NCBI RefSeq assembly: GCF_000407485.1
Contig: NZ_ASWD01000002.1
Location: forward strand, 992,001 to 1,056,000
From: Enterococcus pallens ATCC BAA-351
Lineage (GTDB): Bacteria; Bacillota; Bacilli; Lactobacillales; Enterococcaceae
Direction: 5' to 3'
Length of the DNA: 64,000 bases
Of the stretch, positions 28,079 through 37,559 are shown piece after piece. Below the pieces are notes generated by a model. The model did no database searches. It had not been told where the DNA came from and was given only the letters and a program-made list of their open reading frames with translations. Position 1 is the stretch's first letter. Every line of letters begins with the position of its first letter. The position numbers were made by a program, and so were the translations under genes.

Positions 28079-29358
28079 TACGCACCTCCAAACAGTTGTA
28101 GGAACCAGCCTAAAATCGGTCCATAAACTGTATAATCCGTCTCACTAAGAATCCGCATAATTGGTGCATAACTGCCAACCATCGGCAGCAAAAAGGCTTG
28201 TCCGAAAATTAAAATGAAACCATTTGCCAAAGAACCCATAATTGCTCCACGACGACCACCATGGGCGTTTCCAAAAATCGCAGTTGCTGCCCCAGTAAAG
28301 AACGTAGGGATCAATGCTGGAAAAACCACTACTGGATAATTCAACGCACCAAGAATCAACATGCCTGCTAAACCTGAAACTAAGCTGCATAAGAAACCAA
28401 CAATTACTGATGTTGGATAATTTGGAAACAGCAAAGGGATATCCAATCCTGGCTTAGAATTAGGAATAATTTTGTTGGCAATCCCATGGAAGGCGGGGAT
28501 AATTTCTGAAAGCATCATACGCACCCCAGTGATAATGACAGTAATCCACATGCCGAACTCAACACCACGTAATAAAGAAAAGACAATAATATCTTGACCA
28601 CCAGTAATATTTTCCATCGTCCAGCTTGGTGTGGCAATTAAACTAATTAATAAGAACAGCACAGTCATCACTAAGGTCAAGGCAATTGTCATTTCCCGTA
28701 GGAAGTTTAATTTTTTAGGTATTTCCAGCTGCTCTAAATCATGCTCTTTATTACCAAAGGCTTTCGCCAATAAGGTCGCAACTAAAAGTCCTGAAGAACT
28801 TGAGTGAGCTAAAGTAAAGCCTTCTCCTCCCTTCACTCCTTTAATACAAACAGCTACATAAGCACAAGAGAAAGTCATGTATAAGCCAAGTAAGACTGAA
28901 CCAATCGCCACAATCCCAGTAAAAGGCAAGGTTGTCCCAAATTTCAATAAAGCTGCGATCAAGCCTGCAAAGAAGAAGGACACATGGGCAGACAAGTGAA
29001 CATATTTAAACCGAGTAAAACGAGCCAACAATAGATTAATTAGAAAACCAAAGGCAAAGATTAAGGCCATTTCAGTTCCGATATCGGCTAGACTCTCCGC
29101 TTGGGCAGCCCCGATATCAGCTGAGAAGCTCTGCATATTGAAAATTTTAGAAATCATTTGCTGCAAAGGCAACAAAGCGCCTCCCAATGTTTGTCCACCG
29201 ACATTAATCATAGTAAAGCCGATCATCGTTTTAATCGCACTAGGTAAAATCTGATCCCATGATTTCTTTTGAGCAATCATTCCGACAACAACAACCATTC
29301 CAATAATAAAAACTGCCTGACTCAGCACATTGTTGACAATATATAGAAATACTGACAT
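28078..29358 (-). CDS. PTS ascorbate-family EIIC (UlaA/SgaT-like)
   Basis: The 426-residue integral membrane protein has about 11 hydrophobic segments. It has the family features SAIKTMIGFTMINVGGQTLGG near residue 40, the polar stretch KGVKGGEGFTLAHSSS near 175 and GNAHGGRRGA near 365. UlaA-type EIIC transports L-ascorbate, but this family also serves other compounds and the neighbours do not include an ascorbate pathway. It follows the EIIB gene by 13 bp. Confidence 0.88.
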   Translation of the reverse strand: MSVFLYIVNNVLSQAVFIIGMVVVVGMIAQKKSWDQILPSAIKTMIGFTMINVGGQTLGGALLPLQQMISKIFNMQSFSADIGAAQAESLADIGTEMALIFAFGFLINLLLARFTRFKYVHLSAHVSFFFAGLIAALLKFGTTLPFTGIVAIGSVLLGLYMTFSCAYVAVCIKGVKGGEGFTLAHSSSSGLLVATLLAKAFGNKEHDLEQLEIPKKLNFLREMTIALTLVMTVLFLLISLIATPSWTMENITGGQDIIVFSLLRGVEFGMWITVIITGVRMMLSEIIPAFHGIANKIIPNSKPGLDIPLLFPNYPTSVIVGFLCSLVSGLAGMLILGALNYPVVVFPALIPTFFTGAATAIFGNAHGGRRGAIMGSLANGFILIFGQAFLLPMVGSYAPIMRILSETDYTVYGPILGWFLQLFGGA

Positions 29359-29371
29359 AGTATTTACCCCC

Positions 29372-29644
29372 TTAAGCTTCGATGGCTGCTAATACTTGCT
29401 CTTTCAAATACGCTTTATCCATCATATTATCAATCCGGATGATTTTTGCGGTTGAATCTCGCAGTGTGTCCGCAAAATCAGACGTAGTAATTAAAATATC
29501 ATAGCTGTTAGGATCAACCGACCCAATATCTGCAGCATCAACGGTTGCTTCAATTTTTGCATCATCTAGGATTTGCTGGGTAAACAGGCGCATCATCATA
29601 CTGCTACCAACTCCAGCTCCACAAACGGTTACGATTTTTAACAT
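29372..29644 (-). CDS. PTS ascorbate/galactitol-type EIIB
   Basis: A 90-residue cytoplasmic subunit with the phosphocysteine loop VTVCGAGVGSSMMM at its N terminus. The length is standard. Its start overlaps the end of the regulator gene by 7 bp. No separate EIIA gene is present, so the EIIA domain of the regulator may be its phosphate donor. Confidence 0.9.
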   Translation of the reverse strand: MLKIVTVCGAGVGSSMMMRLFTQQILDDAKIEATVDAADIGSVDPNSYDILITTSDFADTLRDSTAKIIRIDNMMDKAYLKEQVLAAIEA

Positions 29645-31674
29645 GTTGCTTCTCCTCCTTCGATTATATCCATAATTTCTGTTTTACTAACGGCTTTAGT
29701 AAAGCATGCGACGTTTTCCTCATGAGATAAAATTTCCACTAATTCAGCCAACGCTTTTAAATGGGTTTGATGATCAATTGCACAGAGTCCAATCACGATT
29801 TTCACCGGATCATTTTTTGGATGACCAAAAACCACTGGCTCTTTTAAAGTGACAATGCTGAAGCCGACATCCAGTGCGCCTTCTTCCGGACGAGCATGCG
29901 GCATTGCGATTCCTGGTGCAATCACTATATAGGTTCCATTAACTTCAACATTTTCAATCATGCCATCTACATAACTATTGGTCGCTAAACCACTGTGTAC
30001 TAATAATTCTCCACTTTTTCTCACGGCTTCATCTCGATTTTTGGCTAAGTAATTAAGCTCGATCAAATTGGGAGTTAGAATTTCTTTAAGCATAGGCTGG
30101 TACTCCTTCTTCTTCTGGGATTTAGGTAAATTCAAATAAGTAGTCAGTTCATCGGATAAGCTCTTTGATGCCTGAAAAGATAAGGGTGCATATTTTTTTA
30201 CAATTGTTAGTAACTGATCAATGTTAACCTCGCGAAAGATTGGCTTAACAAACCGATTAATGCTTTCGCGATCTTGCTCTGACAAGTAAGGGTTCACTTG
30301 AACCACTGGGACACTCTTCAGCTCTAAAGGAATTGTAGCAATCACCAGATCCACGTTATTTTCTTTCAGCCATTTGATACCTTCTCGTGTGCCGAATGTC
30401 CCTAATACTTCTACGTGAAACGTATTTTGAATTTTACTCTTCAATATTTCTGAGGTGCTAACACCAGCATTACAAATAATGATGATTCTTGTTCTTTGCG
30501 GGGTAAAGAATTTTTTACGTTCCAATGATGCTGCAAAGAACAAGGTAAAGAAGCTGATTTCCTGATCAGTAAATCTTACCTTCAATTTCGTTTCCAGCAA
30601 TGGCACTTGTGCACGAACAGAAACATGCAGCTCTTGATAATTTTCCATTACATAGTCATACATGGGATTTTCAATAGGTTCATGAGCCAAGGTTCGTTTG
30701 TAGGCTGGTCGCAGATGATTCAACAGGCCTTCATAAAGCTTTTGGTCAGTCGTAAAATCGATTGGGGGAAAATCCTGATCGACTGCCTTAATAAATTGCT
30801 CAACGATTAGATTAAATGTTAACCATTTGTCAGTTAACAACTCCTGATATTTCGTAATCGAAGCCTCTGATAACTTGTTTGCTAGATGAAGCAGTTCATT
30901 TTGAGTTACAGATCGATTAAACAGCATGCTTATCGTCTCTTCATTCGCTAACAGAACCTGTTCCTCTTTATTGTAGATGTCTTTTTTTGGCCACTGTTTA
31001 ATTGTCTTGTTCACTTCCAGCCGCTTTTTAGTTACCCAAAAGTGCAGAACAACTTTTTGAAAGGATTCATCACTTAGCTGAATCCCGATCTCCTGACAAA
31101 TGGCCTCAATTAGCCTATCAATTTCCACTAAACTTTTTCTTTCCATTTGAAAGCTCTCAGTCTCAAATACTAGTGGGTCCTGTCCCAAGGTTGCTACTAG
31201 AAAATTTCTGATTCTTGTTTCCTCACCAATCACCCGATACCCACGGAAGGGAATGGTCTCTAGGAAAATCTCGTTATTCTCCAACTCCTTACGAACAGCT
31301 CGTAAATCATTTAGCAATGTGTTTCTAGATACTAATGTCTGCTGCAATAACGTATCAGAGCTGAAATTATCCGGCAGCAGCAACACCGATTCCAACATGC
31401 GAATTTTTCTGATTCGCTGATCGCTGCTGATAAAGTCATTGTTTTTAAACAAAATTTTCTCAATATCGACAGGTGTTTCACATTCGTATTGAATGTGCCC
31501 CTTTTCGATCATTATTTCTGCAGCTTCGACTGTTTCTAGTAGTTCATTTAGTTTATCGATGTCATTGTAAATTGTTCGAGTGCTAACGTGAAAGCGAGCG
31601 GCCAACTCACTGATTTTTACTTTTGTTTCTTGCTTTGCTAGCAAGCTATATAAATTTGATAATCGATTATCCAT
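29638..31674 (-). CDS. PRD-containing transcriptional regulator with EIIB and EIIA domains (MtlR/LicR type)
   Basis: The 678-residue product starts with a helix-turn-helix (KISELAARFHVSTRTIYNDIDKL). Two PRD regions follow, then a galactitol-type EIIB-like domain (IIICNAGVSTSEILKSK, Cys kept) near residue 405. A complete EIIA domain ends the protein, with the active His in IAMPHARPEEG near residue 610. The frame is open 50 codons further upstream, but the ATG at 31674 has AGGAGG seven bases before it. It precedes EIIB-EIIC-TrpA-like and probably activates its own operon. Confidence 0.9.
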   Translation of the reverse strand: MDNRLSNLYSLLAKQETKVKISELAARFHVSTRTIYNDIDKLNELLETVEAAEIMIEKGHIQYECETPVDIEKILFKNNDFISSDQRIRKIRMLESVLLLPDNFSSDTLLQQTLVSRNTLLNDLRAVRKELENNEIFLETIPFRGYRVIGEETRIRNFLVATLGQDPLVFETESFQMERKSLVEIDRLIEAICQEIGIQLSDESFQKVVLHFWVTKKRLEVNKTIKQWPKKDIYNKEEQVLLANEETISMLFNRSVTQNELLHLANKLSEASITKYQELLTDKWLTFNLIVEQFIKAVDQDFPPIDFTTDQKLYEGLLNHLRPAYKRTLAHEPIENPMYDYVMENYQELHVSVRAQVPLLETKLKVRFTDQEISFFTLFFAASLERKKFFTPQRTRIIIICNAGVSTSEILKSKIQNTFHVEVLGTFGTREGIKWLKENNVDLVIATIPLELKSVPVVQVNPYLSEQDRESINRFVKPIFREVNIDQLLTIVKKYAPLSFQASKSLSDELTTYLNLPKSQKKKEYQPMLKEILTPNLIELNYLAKNRDEAVRKSGELLVHSGLATNSYVDGMIENVEVNGTYIVIAPGIAMPHARPEEGALDVGFSIVTLKEPVVFGHPKNDPVKIVIGLCAIDHQTHLKALAELVEILSHEENVACFTKAVSKTEIMDIIEGGEATC

Positions 31675-31722
31675 AGGTCTTCCTCCTGACTTTAGTATAA
31701 AGGATGGGCAATCGCGTGAAAA

Positions 31723-31761
31723 AGAACAGTTCATTTCAAATTTCTTGAAACGAACTGTTCT
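31723..31761 (-). promoter_or_regulatory. Long inverted repeat upstream of the PRD regulator
   Basis: 17-bp arms (16 matching, AGAACAGTTC outermost) flank a 5-base loop, about 50 bp before the start codon. On the minus strand it is followed by TTTTT, so in RNA it looks like an intrinsic terminator in the leader; as DNA it could be an operator. Confidence 0.6.
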
Positions 31762-31872
31762 GGTGATAAATTTCGTATACTTTTCCTTAAACACTGTGGA
31801 AATAAACTGTCTACTAAAATACAAACATCTACTTTATGCGTATCTTATCATTGGATAGTCACTGGCAAAGCA

Positions 31873-31902
31873 TTTGACGTACGTCAAAACGTACCTTAAA
31901 AT
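31873..31902 (+). promoter_or_regulatory. Promoter and palindromic operator of the toxin-antitoxin operon
   Basis: TTGACG (31874-31879) and TAAAAT (31897-31902) are 17 bp apart. The -35 lies within the perfect 16-bp palindrome TTTGACGTACGTCAAA (31873-31888), the expected place for autorepression by the antitoxin. Confidence 0.8.
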
Positions 31903-31931
31903 AAAGGTAGCTTAAAGAGGATGTGAGATAA

Positions 31932-32186
31932 ATGGAAGTTATTTCTCCAACAAATGCCCGCAAAGATTTATACGGGATAATTAAACGAGTTGTTTCCGAT
32001 AATCAACCTATCGAAATAGCTAGTGTAAAAGGTGAAAGAGAGAGTGTTGTAGTTATTAGTAAAAGTGATTGGGATGCTCTACAGGAAACTATTTATTTAC
32101 AAAATACTGGTGTATTGGATCGAATCAAGCATTACGAAGAGGAAGAAGTCGAAGATCTGGGGGAAATTGATTGGGATACACTATAA
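31932..32186 (+). CDS. Antitoxin of the Phd/YefM family
   Basis: The 84-residue product has the YefM fold start MEVISPTNARKDLYGIIKRV, the IEIASVKGERESVVVISKSDWDALQET core, and an acidic C-terminal tail that would wrap the toxin. It would bind the palindrome overlapping the promoter and neutralise the downstream YoeB-like toxin. Its stop overlaps the toxin start by 16 bp. Family assignment is clear. Confidence 0.9.
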   Translation: MEVISPTNARKDLYGIIKRVVSDNQPIEIASVKGERESVVVISKSDWDALQETIYLQNTGVLDRIKHYEEEEVEDLGEIDWDTL

Positions 32187-32440
32187 AAATCAAAAAGAAT
32201 GCACGTAAAGATCTATCCAAACTAAAAGATGCGCGTCTAAACAATAAATTTGACGAATTGATTACTATAATTAGGGAGAATCCCTTTCAAATTCCACCTC
32301 CTTATGAAAAACTGGTTGGCATTCCTTATTATTCAAGAAGACTCAATATTAAACATCGCTTAGTTTATAGCGTCGTAGAAGAAGATCAACTGATTATCAT
32401 TCAATCCGTATGGTCTCACTATGAACGAGAATTTAATTAA
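32171..32440 (+). CDS. YoeB/RelE-superfamily mRNA interferase toxin
   Basis: YoeB-type toxins cut mRNA at the ribosomal A site. The 89-residue product has the fold ending IPYYSRRLNIKHRLVYSVVEEDQLIIIQSVWSHYE, matching YoeB/Txe around the catalytic SRR-HRLVY and final HY residues. The only possible start is TTG at 32171, right after an in-frame stop, with GGGGGAAA eight bases upstream. The weak start and the 16-bp overlap fit antitoxin-first coupling. Confidence 0.88.
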   Translation: MGYTIKIKKNARKDLSKLKDARLNNKFDELITIIRENPFQIPPPYEKLVGIPYYSRRLNIKHRLVYSVVEEDQLIIIQSVWSHYEREFN

Positions 32441-32500
32441 CTGATTTCTTTTTTGGGGACCTCTCAGTCTTTTTCATTTTACGCCAAAATCATCCATTAT

Positions 32501-32537
32501 AAAAAAGCTGCCGCAGATTTTATTCTACGGCAGCTTC
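32501..32537 (-). terminator. Terminator of kup
   Basis: On the minus strand CTACGGCAGCTT/AAGCTGCCG arms (9-bp perfect core) are followed by TTTTTT. Confidence 0.85.
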
Positions 32538-32542
32538 CATCT

Positions 32543-34534
32543 TTATTTTCGTTCCTTCAACCACGTCTTGCGGGTTTGTCCCACAATCAGTGGCACAGAT
32601 TCATAGACGACTTCGCTATATTCCAAACCAAACCAGCGCTCTGGAGATACTGTGTAACGTTTAATAGCCAAGCGAGCCTGCATAATTTGACGATCCCATT
32701 TTGCAATTGTTGTGGTTGAAGACAGTTCTTCCTGTATCAATACAAAACGGAAATCCCCTACTTGCCGACCAGGTGTTAAGGAGTAATGCTGCGGTTGTTT
32801 CGGCAGCCGTCCTTGCTTCATCAGATCATGAATAATTTGACGCAGGTACACATTTACATCCTGTGACATGCGGAAGCCTAGGTATAATTTTACTTTTACG
32901 ATAAAATCAGTCCCCATCATATCAACGGAGAATTCTTCTGTATAAGGTTCATCTGTAACCTCAACATTTACAAACCAATATACCTTCGCTCGTTTCAAGC
33001 GTTTGTCTAAAATTGAATAAATGAATTGTTGCGGAATTTGATCTTCTTCAAGCTTTGGCACTAAAAAGACAACGTTAGTTTGGTAATAAGGAATCCGATC
33101 ATCCTCATGTAGTTCTTGCAGCTGTCCCATATAATCTTGGAAGTTGACTTCCTGACTGGTATTTTCTTGAATTTGATTGCTGCGATACCAAATATACATT
33201 AACGCTAAAATGAGTAGTGCCATTCCTACTGCCACGAATCCTCCATGGAAGAACTTCGTCACGCTGGAAATGAAAAAGAAGGTTTCCAAGAAGCCAAAGA
33301 ACAGAACCATCAAATAAGCTAAGAAGCGTGAAACCTTCTTCTGAATCATATAATGATACAACAAGAAAGTCGTCATCAGCATCGTTACTGTAATAGACAG
33401 GCCGTATGCTGCTTCCATATGACTAGAGGTTCTAAAGGTTACTACGATTAATGAACAAGCCGCCCATAAAATGAAGTTCACCGCCGGAATATACATTTGT
33501 CCAATGGAACTACCAGGATAAAAAATACGCATTCTTGGTAACAGCTTCAGCTTAATAGCCTCAGAAACGAGGGTAAAGGAACCTGAAATCAAAGCTTGAG
33601 AAGCAATAATTGCAGCGATGGTCGCAAATACAACGCCGAACACAATCCAGCCCTCTGGTAAAATTTGGAAGAATGGATTCAAATTTTCCAGATTTTCATA
33701 AGCCGGGTTCCCCTTCGCATGAATAATCCAAGCTGCTTGTCCTGCATAGTTTAACATCAAGCAAATGAAAATATACGGCCAGCTAAAACGAATATTCTTT
33801 TTGCCTACGTGTCCCATATCTGAATACAAAGCTTCCGCCCCAGTCGTTGCTAGGAAAATACTTCCTAAGATAAAGACACCCATTTTGTTTTCCGGGCTAA
33901 ATAATAAATGTATTGCATAGTAAGGATTTAACGCACGAATAACTGAAAAATCATATGGAATGTTAATTAATCCCATAACCCCTAAGAAAGTAAACCACAG
34001 CAGCATAATCGGCCCAAAAGCTTTTCCTACAAAGTCTGTCCCGAAACGTTGAATCAAAAAGAGAAACAGCAAGATAAGCAACGTAATAATTACGATAATA
34101 TTTTGATTATTGCCGAATCGATCATAGAAGATAGGTATCCCCCGCAACCCTTCAATAGCTGTTGTAACAGTTACTGCCGGAGTTAAAACACCATCCGCCA
34201 ATAAGGCTGCCCCACCAATCATCGCCGGTATAATTAAATACTTTCCGCCCTTGCGCACCAAAGTATACAGAGAGAAAATACCACCCTCACCATGGTTATC
34301 GGCATTCAGCGCGATGATCACATATTTTACGGTCGTCAACAGCATCACTGTCCAAAAAACCAATGAAACGACACCAATAACAAAATCATTGGTGACTGAT
34401 GCAAGACCGCCATTTTCCATCAAAATAGCTTTCATTACATATAAGGGACTTGTTCCAATATCCCCATAGACCACGCCCATCGCCACTAATAATCCAGCAA
34501 CTGATAATTTTTTGACATGACTTTTCTTTTCCAT
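32543..34534 (-). CDS. kup: Potassium uptake protein, Kup family
   Basis: A proton-coupled K+ importer. The 663-residue product has the family N terminus (GVVYGDIGTSPLYVMKAIL) near residue 20 and about 12 membrane helices to about residue 430. LYSDMGHVGKKNIRFSWPYI near 235 is a strong Kup signature. A soluble C-terminal domain completes it. The ATG has GAGGAGAG upstream. Many Gram-positive K+ transporter genes carry a c-di-AMP riboswitch, but none was recognised in the leader here. Confidence 0.95.
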   Translation of the reverse strand: MEKKSHVKKLSVAGLLVAMGVVYGDIGTSPLYVMKAILMENGGLASVTNDFVIGVVSLVFWTVMLLTTVKYVIIALNADNHGEGGIFSLYTLVRKGGKYLIIPAMIGGAALLADGVLTPAVTVTTAIEGLRGIPIFYDRFGNNQNIIVIITLLILLFLFLIQRFGTDFVGKAFGPIMLLWFTFLGVMGLINIPYDFSVIRALNPYYAIHLLFSPENKMGVFILGSIFLATTGAEALYSDMGHVGKKNIRFSWPYIFICLMLNYAGQAAWIIHAKGNPAYENLENLNPFFQILPEGWIVFGVVFATIAAIIASQALISGSFTLVSEAIKLKLLPRMRIFYPGSSIGQMYIPAVNFILWAACSLIVVTFRTSSHMEAAYGLSITVTMLMTTFLLYHYMIQKKVSRFLAYLMVLFFGFLETFFFISSVTKFFHGGFVAVGMALLILALMYIWYRSNQIQENTSQEVNFQDYMGQLQELHEDDRIPYYQTNVVFLVPKLEEDQIPQQFIYSILDKRLKRAKVYWFVNVEVTDEPYTEEFSVDMMGTDFIVKVKLYLGFRMSQDVNVYLRQIIHDLMKQGRLPKQPQHYSLTPGRQVGDFRFVLIQEELSSTTTIAKWDRQIMQARLAIKRYTVSPERWFGLEYSEVVYESVPLIVGQTRKTWLKERK

Positions 34535-34670
34535 TCTTACACTCTCCTCTTGCAGATGACTCTTATATAGGAACTCAATTTTCTATGCTGAGTAAAAATC
34601 GAGGCTGTTTGTTCGCTTAGTTTGATGCTTAGGGAATAATTGCTAGTTACAATTAATTATATCTTTTAAT

Positions 34671-34797
34671 TTACTATACCTTTATATTTAGCAAATACCT
34701 ACTAAATAAGCTTTGGTGGGGAACAATGGCAGCTAACTCAAGGTAAGGAATTCATTTTTTCGTACGCATATTATTCTGCTAAACCGCTTAGTTCGAT
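34671..34797. repeat. Diverged direct repeat, unit A
   Basis: Shares with unit B the anchors CTATACCTTTA...TTTAGCA (34674-34693), CAGCTA, GGAATTCATTTTTTC, CGTACGCAT and CTAAACCGC in the same order. The first three anchors are offset by 129-130 bp. Confidence 0.65.
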
Positions 34798-34800
34798 AAT

Positions 34801-34955
34801 CTGCTATACCTTTAGGTTTAGCAGGTAATTGTCGGACGAACTGCGAAAAGCAGAACTAACAGCTAGCTCTTTGTTAGGAATTCATTTTTTCAAAGACCGA
34901 AAAAATGAGTCCTATTTTCGTACGCATGCTATCCAACTAAACCGCACTAACTTAG
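34801..34955. repeat. Diverged direct repeat, unit B (with 27-bp hairpin insertion)
   Basis: Same anchors as unit A (34804-34823 matches 18 of 20). About 27 extra bases follow GGAATTCATTTTTTC and create a 9-bp hairpin, CATTTTTTC (34883-34891) with GAAAAAATG (34899-34907). AACTGCGAAAAG at 34839-34850 recurs exactly at 34996-35007, a partial third unit. Confidence 0.65.
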
Positions 34956-35017
34956 CACTGGGCTCCTAATCTTTATCTGGCTTACTTACCTAATAAACTG
35001 CGAAAAGTTGGACTAGC

Positions 35018-35058
35018 AAAAAAGACCTAAACAACAGCTTGTACTGTCGTTTAGGTCT
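35018..35058 (-). terminator. Terminator downstream of pnp
   Basis: 15-bp arms (AGACCTAAAC.ACAG with one mismatch) around a 6-base loop, followed on the minus strand by TTTTTT. It lies about 150 bp after the pnp stop. Confidence 0.85.
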
Positions 35059-35205
35059 GGCAAATTATCTCTTAGACCAGTGCATAGGCACTAGTTGTTG
35101 ATCTAAAAGCATAGAAACTCTATGTCGCTACTCCCCTAAAACATAAACGTATTATGGGCGTAGTTTGGTTATTTGTCAAAGAAAATGTGAATGATTTTGA
35201 AAAAA

Positions 35206-37329
35206 TTATTTTTCTTCCTTTTTATTCTCATCATCTTTTAACATTGCTTTACGTGAGGCATTCACACGGCCTTGACGATCGATCTCAGTAACTTTAACTA
35301 AGACTTCGTCGCCCATTTTCACAACATCTTCAACCTTGTTTACACGTTCGTTGGCAAGTTGAGAAATGTGTACCAATGCATCTTTACCCTTGATCAAGTT
35401 AACGAAAGCACCAAATTTTTCAATACGGACAACTTTACCTAGGTAAACTTCGCCAACTTTGATTTCTTTAGTTAATTCTTCAATGATCTTGATCGCTTTT
35501 TTGATCATTTCAGCATCAGATGAAGCAATGCTTACTTGACCTTCTTGATCGATATCGATCTTCACGCCGGTTTCATCAATAATACCATTGATGGTGTCGC
35601 CGCCTTTACCAATAACGGTTTTGATCTTATCAGGATCAATTTTGATCATTTCAATCTTAGGAGCATATTCACTTAGCTCTTCACGTGGAGCAGCCAGAGT
35701 GCTAGTTAAGTTTTCAAGGATTTCCATACGAGCTTTTTTCGCTTGGTCCAAAGCTTCTTTTAGGATTTGTTCTGTGATTCCTTGGATCTTGATATCCATT
35801 TGCAAGGCAGTAATACCTTCTTTTGTTCCAGCAACTTTGAAGTCCATGTCGCCCAGGTGATCTTCTAGTCCTTGAATATCTGTTAAGATGGTGTAGTTTT
35901 CGCCATCTGAAACCAAGCCCATTGCGATACCCGCAACCGGTGCTTTAATTGGCACACCAGCATCCATTAAGGCTAATGTTCCAGCACAGATACTTGCTTG
36001 TGAAGAGGAACCATTTGATTCCAATACTTCCGCAACTAGACGAATCGTGTAAGGGAAGTCTTCTTCACTAGGAATGATTTGTGCTAATGCACGTTCACCC
36101 AAGGCTCCGTGTCCAATTTCACGACGACCAGGACCAAAGGCACGTCCGGTAGAACCAACTGAAAATTGAGGGAAGTTATAATGGTGGATGAAGCGTTTAG
36201 AATCTTCAATTCCTAAGCCATCAATAATTTGATGTTCCCCTAATGGTGCTAACGTACATACTGACAAAGCTTGAGTTTGTCCGCGAGTAAATAAACCAGA
36301 ACCGTGAACACGTGGCAATACGCCAACTTCAGAGTCCAATGCACGGATTTCATCTAATTTACGGCCATCCGGACGAATTTTGTCAATCGTGATTAATTCA
36401 CGTACAACATCTTTTTCAAGATCTTCTGCGATTTGTTTCACTTCTTTAGTTAATTGATCCACGTCTTCATGTTCCGCAAATTTCTCTGCGTAAACTTCTT
36501 TAACTGTATCTTTCACTTTGTCAATTTCGTCTTCACGAGCCAATTTTTCTTCAGTCATAACGGCCGTCTTCATTGTTTCATAGTAGCCGTCGAAGATTTC
36601 TTTCTTCAAGTCAGCATCTACTTGCAACAATTTAACTTCCATTTTAGGTTTGCCAACAGCTGCTACGATTTCTTCTTGGAAGGCTACCATTTCTTTGATC
36701 GCTTCAAAACCAAACAGCAAAGCACCTAACATATCTTCTTCAGAAACTTCTTTGGCACCCGATTCAACCATGTTGATCGCTTTTTTAGTACCAGCAACAG
36801 TTAAGTTAATGTCTGAAGTTTCATTTTGTTCGGTAGTTGGGTTCAAGACATATTCGCCATTTACACGACCAACATCTACACCAGCGATTGGACCGTCAAA
36901 AGGAATATCTGAAATTGCCAAAGCCAATGAGGAACCAAACATAGCGGCCATTGAAGGTGAACAATCTTGTTCCACACTCATAACAATGTTGGTTACTTGT
37001 ACTTCATTACGGAAACCATCCGCAAACATCGGACGAATTGGGCGGTCAATCAGACGCGCGGTTAACGTCGCTTCCGTACTTGGTCGACCTTCACGTTTGA
37101 TGAAGCCGCCAGGAATTTTACCTACTGCATACATTTTTTCTTCGTAGTTGATTGTTAACGGGAAAAAGTCAGTATCCTTCGCTTCTTTTGAAGCAACTGC
37201 TGCACTTAATACAACCGTATCACCATAACGAACCAAGACTGCACCATTGGCTTGCTTCGCTAATTGACCAACTTCGACTTGCAAGGGACGTCCGCCCCAA
37301 GTGGTTTTGAATACTTGTTTTTCTGACAT
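35206..37329 (-). CDS. pnp: Polyribonucleotide nucleotidyltransferase (PNPase)
   Basis: A 3'-5' phosphorolytic exonuclease in RNA decay. The 707-residue product has two RNase PH domains (about 10-230 and 315-550), including [27 protein letters not shown] and [22 protein letters not shown] domain ([15 protein letters not shown] near 565) and an S1 domain ([20 protein letters not shown] near 625) follow. A lysine- and glutamate-rich tail ends it. It follows rpsO, the common arrangement. Confidence 0.98.
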   Translation of the reverse strand: MSEKQVFKTTWGGRPLQVEVGQLAKQANGAVLVRYGDTVVLSAAVASKEAKDTDFFPLTINYEEKMYAVGKIPGGFIKREGRPSTEATLTARLIDRPIRPMFADGFRNEVQVTNIVMSVEQDCSPSMAAMFGSSLALAISDIPFDGPIAGVDVGRVNGEYVLNPTTEQNETSDINLTVAGTKKAINMVESGAKEVSEEDMLGALLFGFEAIKEMVAFQEEIVAAVGKPKMEVKLLQVDADLKKEIFDGYYETMKTAVMTEEKLAREDEIDKVKDTVKEVYAEKFAEHEDVDQLTKEVKQIAEDLEKDVVRELITIDKIRPDGRKLDEIRALDSEVGVLPRVHGSGLFTRGQTQALSVCTLAPLGEHQIIDGLGIEDSKRFIHHYNFPQFSVGSTGRAFGPGRREIGHGALGERALAQIIPSEEDFPYTIRLVAEVLESNGSSSQASICAGTLALMDAGVPIKAPVAGIAMGLVSDGENYTILTDIQGLEDHLGDMDFKVAGTKEGITALQMDIKIQGITEQILKEALDQAKKARMEILENLTSTLAAPREELSEYAPKIEMIKIDPDKIKTVIGKGGDTINGIIDETGVKIDIDQEGQVSIASSDAEMIKKAIKIIEELTKEIKVGEVYLGKVVRIEKFGAFVNLIKGKDALVHISQLANERVNKVEDVVKMGDEVLVKVTEIDRQGRVNASRKAMLKDDENKKEEK

Positions 37330-37516
37330 AATTTCTCCTTTTTCCCTCTGACAGGTGCGACGCTACTAAACAAATGGAAACAGCGAACAGCTTCGCTTCT
37401 TGCATTTGGTTAGTAGAGTGACGGCAATCTGTGGGAGGGGCCTTATTTTTTGTACACATGCTTATCTGCTATGTGCCTTGTTCCTTTTACTGCCAAAAGC
37501 TGTAATTGGCAACCTA

Positions 37517-37551
37517 GTAAAAAAGTGAGATTCCTAGGAACCTCACTTTTA
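37517..37551 (-). terminator. Terminator of rpsO
   Basis: AAAAGTGAG/CTCACTTTT arms with a self-complementary inner TTCCTAGGAA, followed by a T run on the minus strand. Confidence 0.85.
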
Positions 37552-37559
37552 GGTAAAAA

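Larger units (their letters stand above)
34535..35205. other. 670-bp gene-free region with diverged direct repeats
   Basis: No coding frame is credible. It carries two related units of about 130 and 155 bp, a partial third copy and the pnp terminator, listed separately. A kup promoter must lie on the left side; several AT-rich candidates exist and none stands out. Confidence 0.7.

Noticed and set aside
34535-35017. A c-di-AMP riboswitch upstream of kup
   Set aside because: None of the conserved riboswitch segments could be recognised; the region is repeat-like instead.
34671-35018. Possible CRISPR-like array in the kup-pnp gap
   Set aside because: Only two to three long diverged units, no short identical repeats with unique spacers, and no cas genes.
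36650-37147. A 165-codon frame antisense to pnp
   Set aside because: It mirrors the codon pattern of pnp, has no ribosome-binding site and resembles no family.
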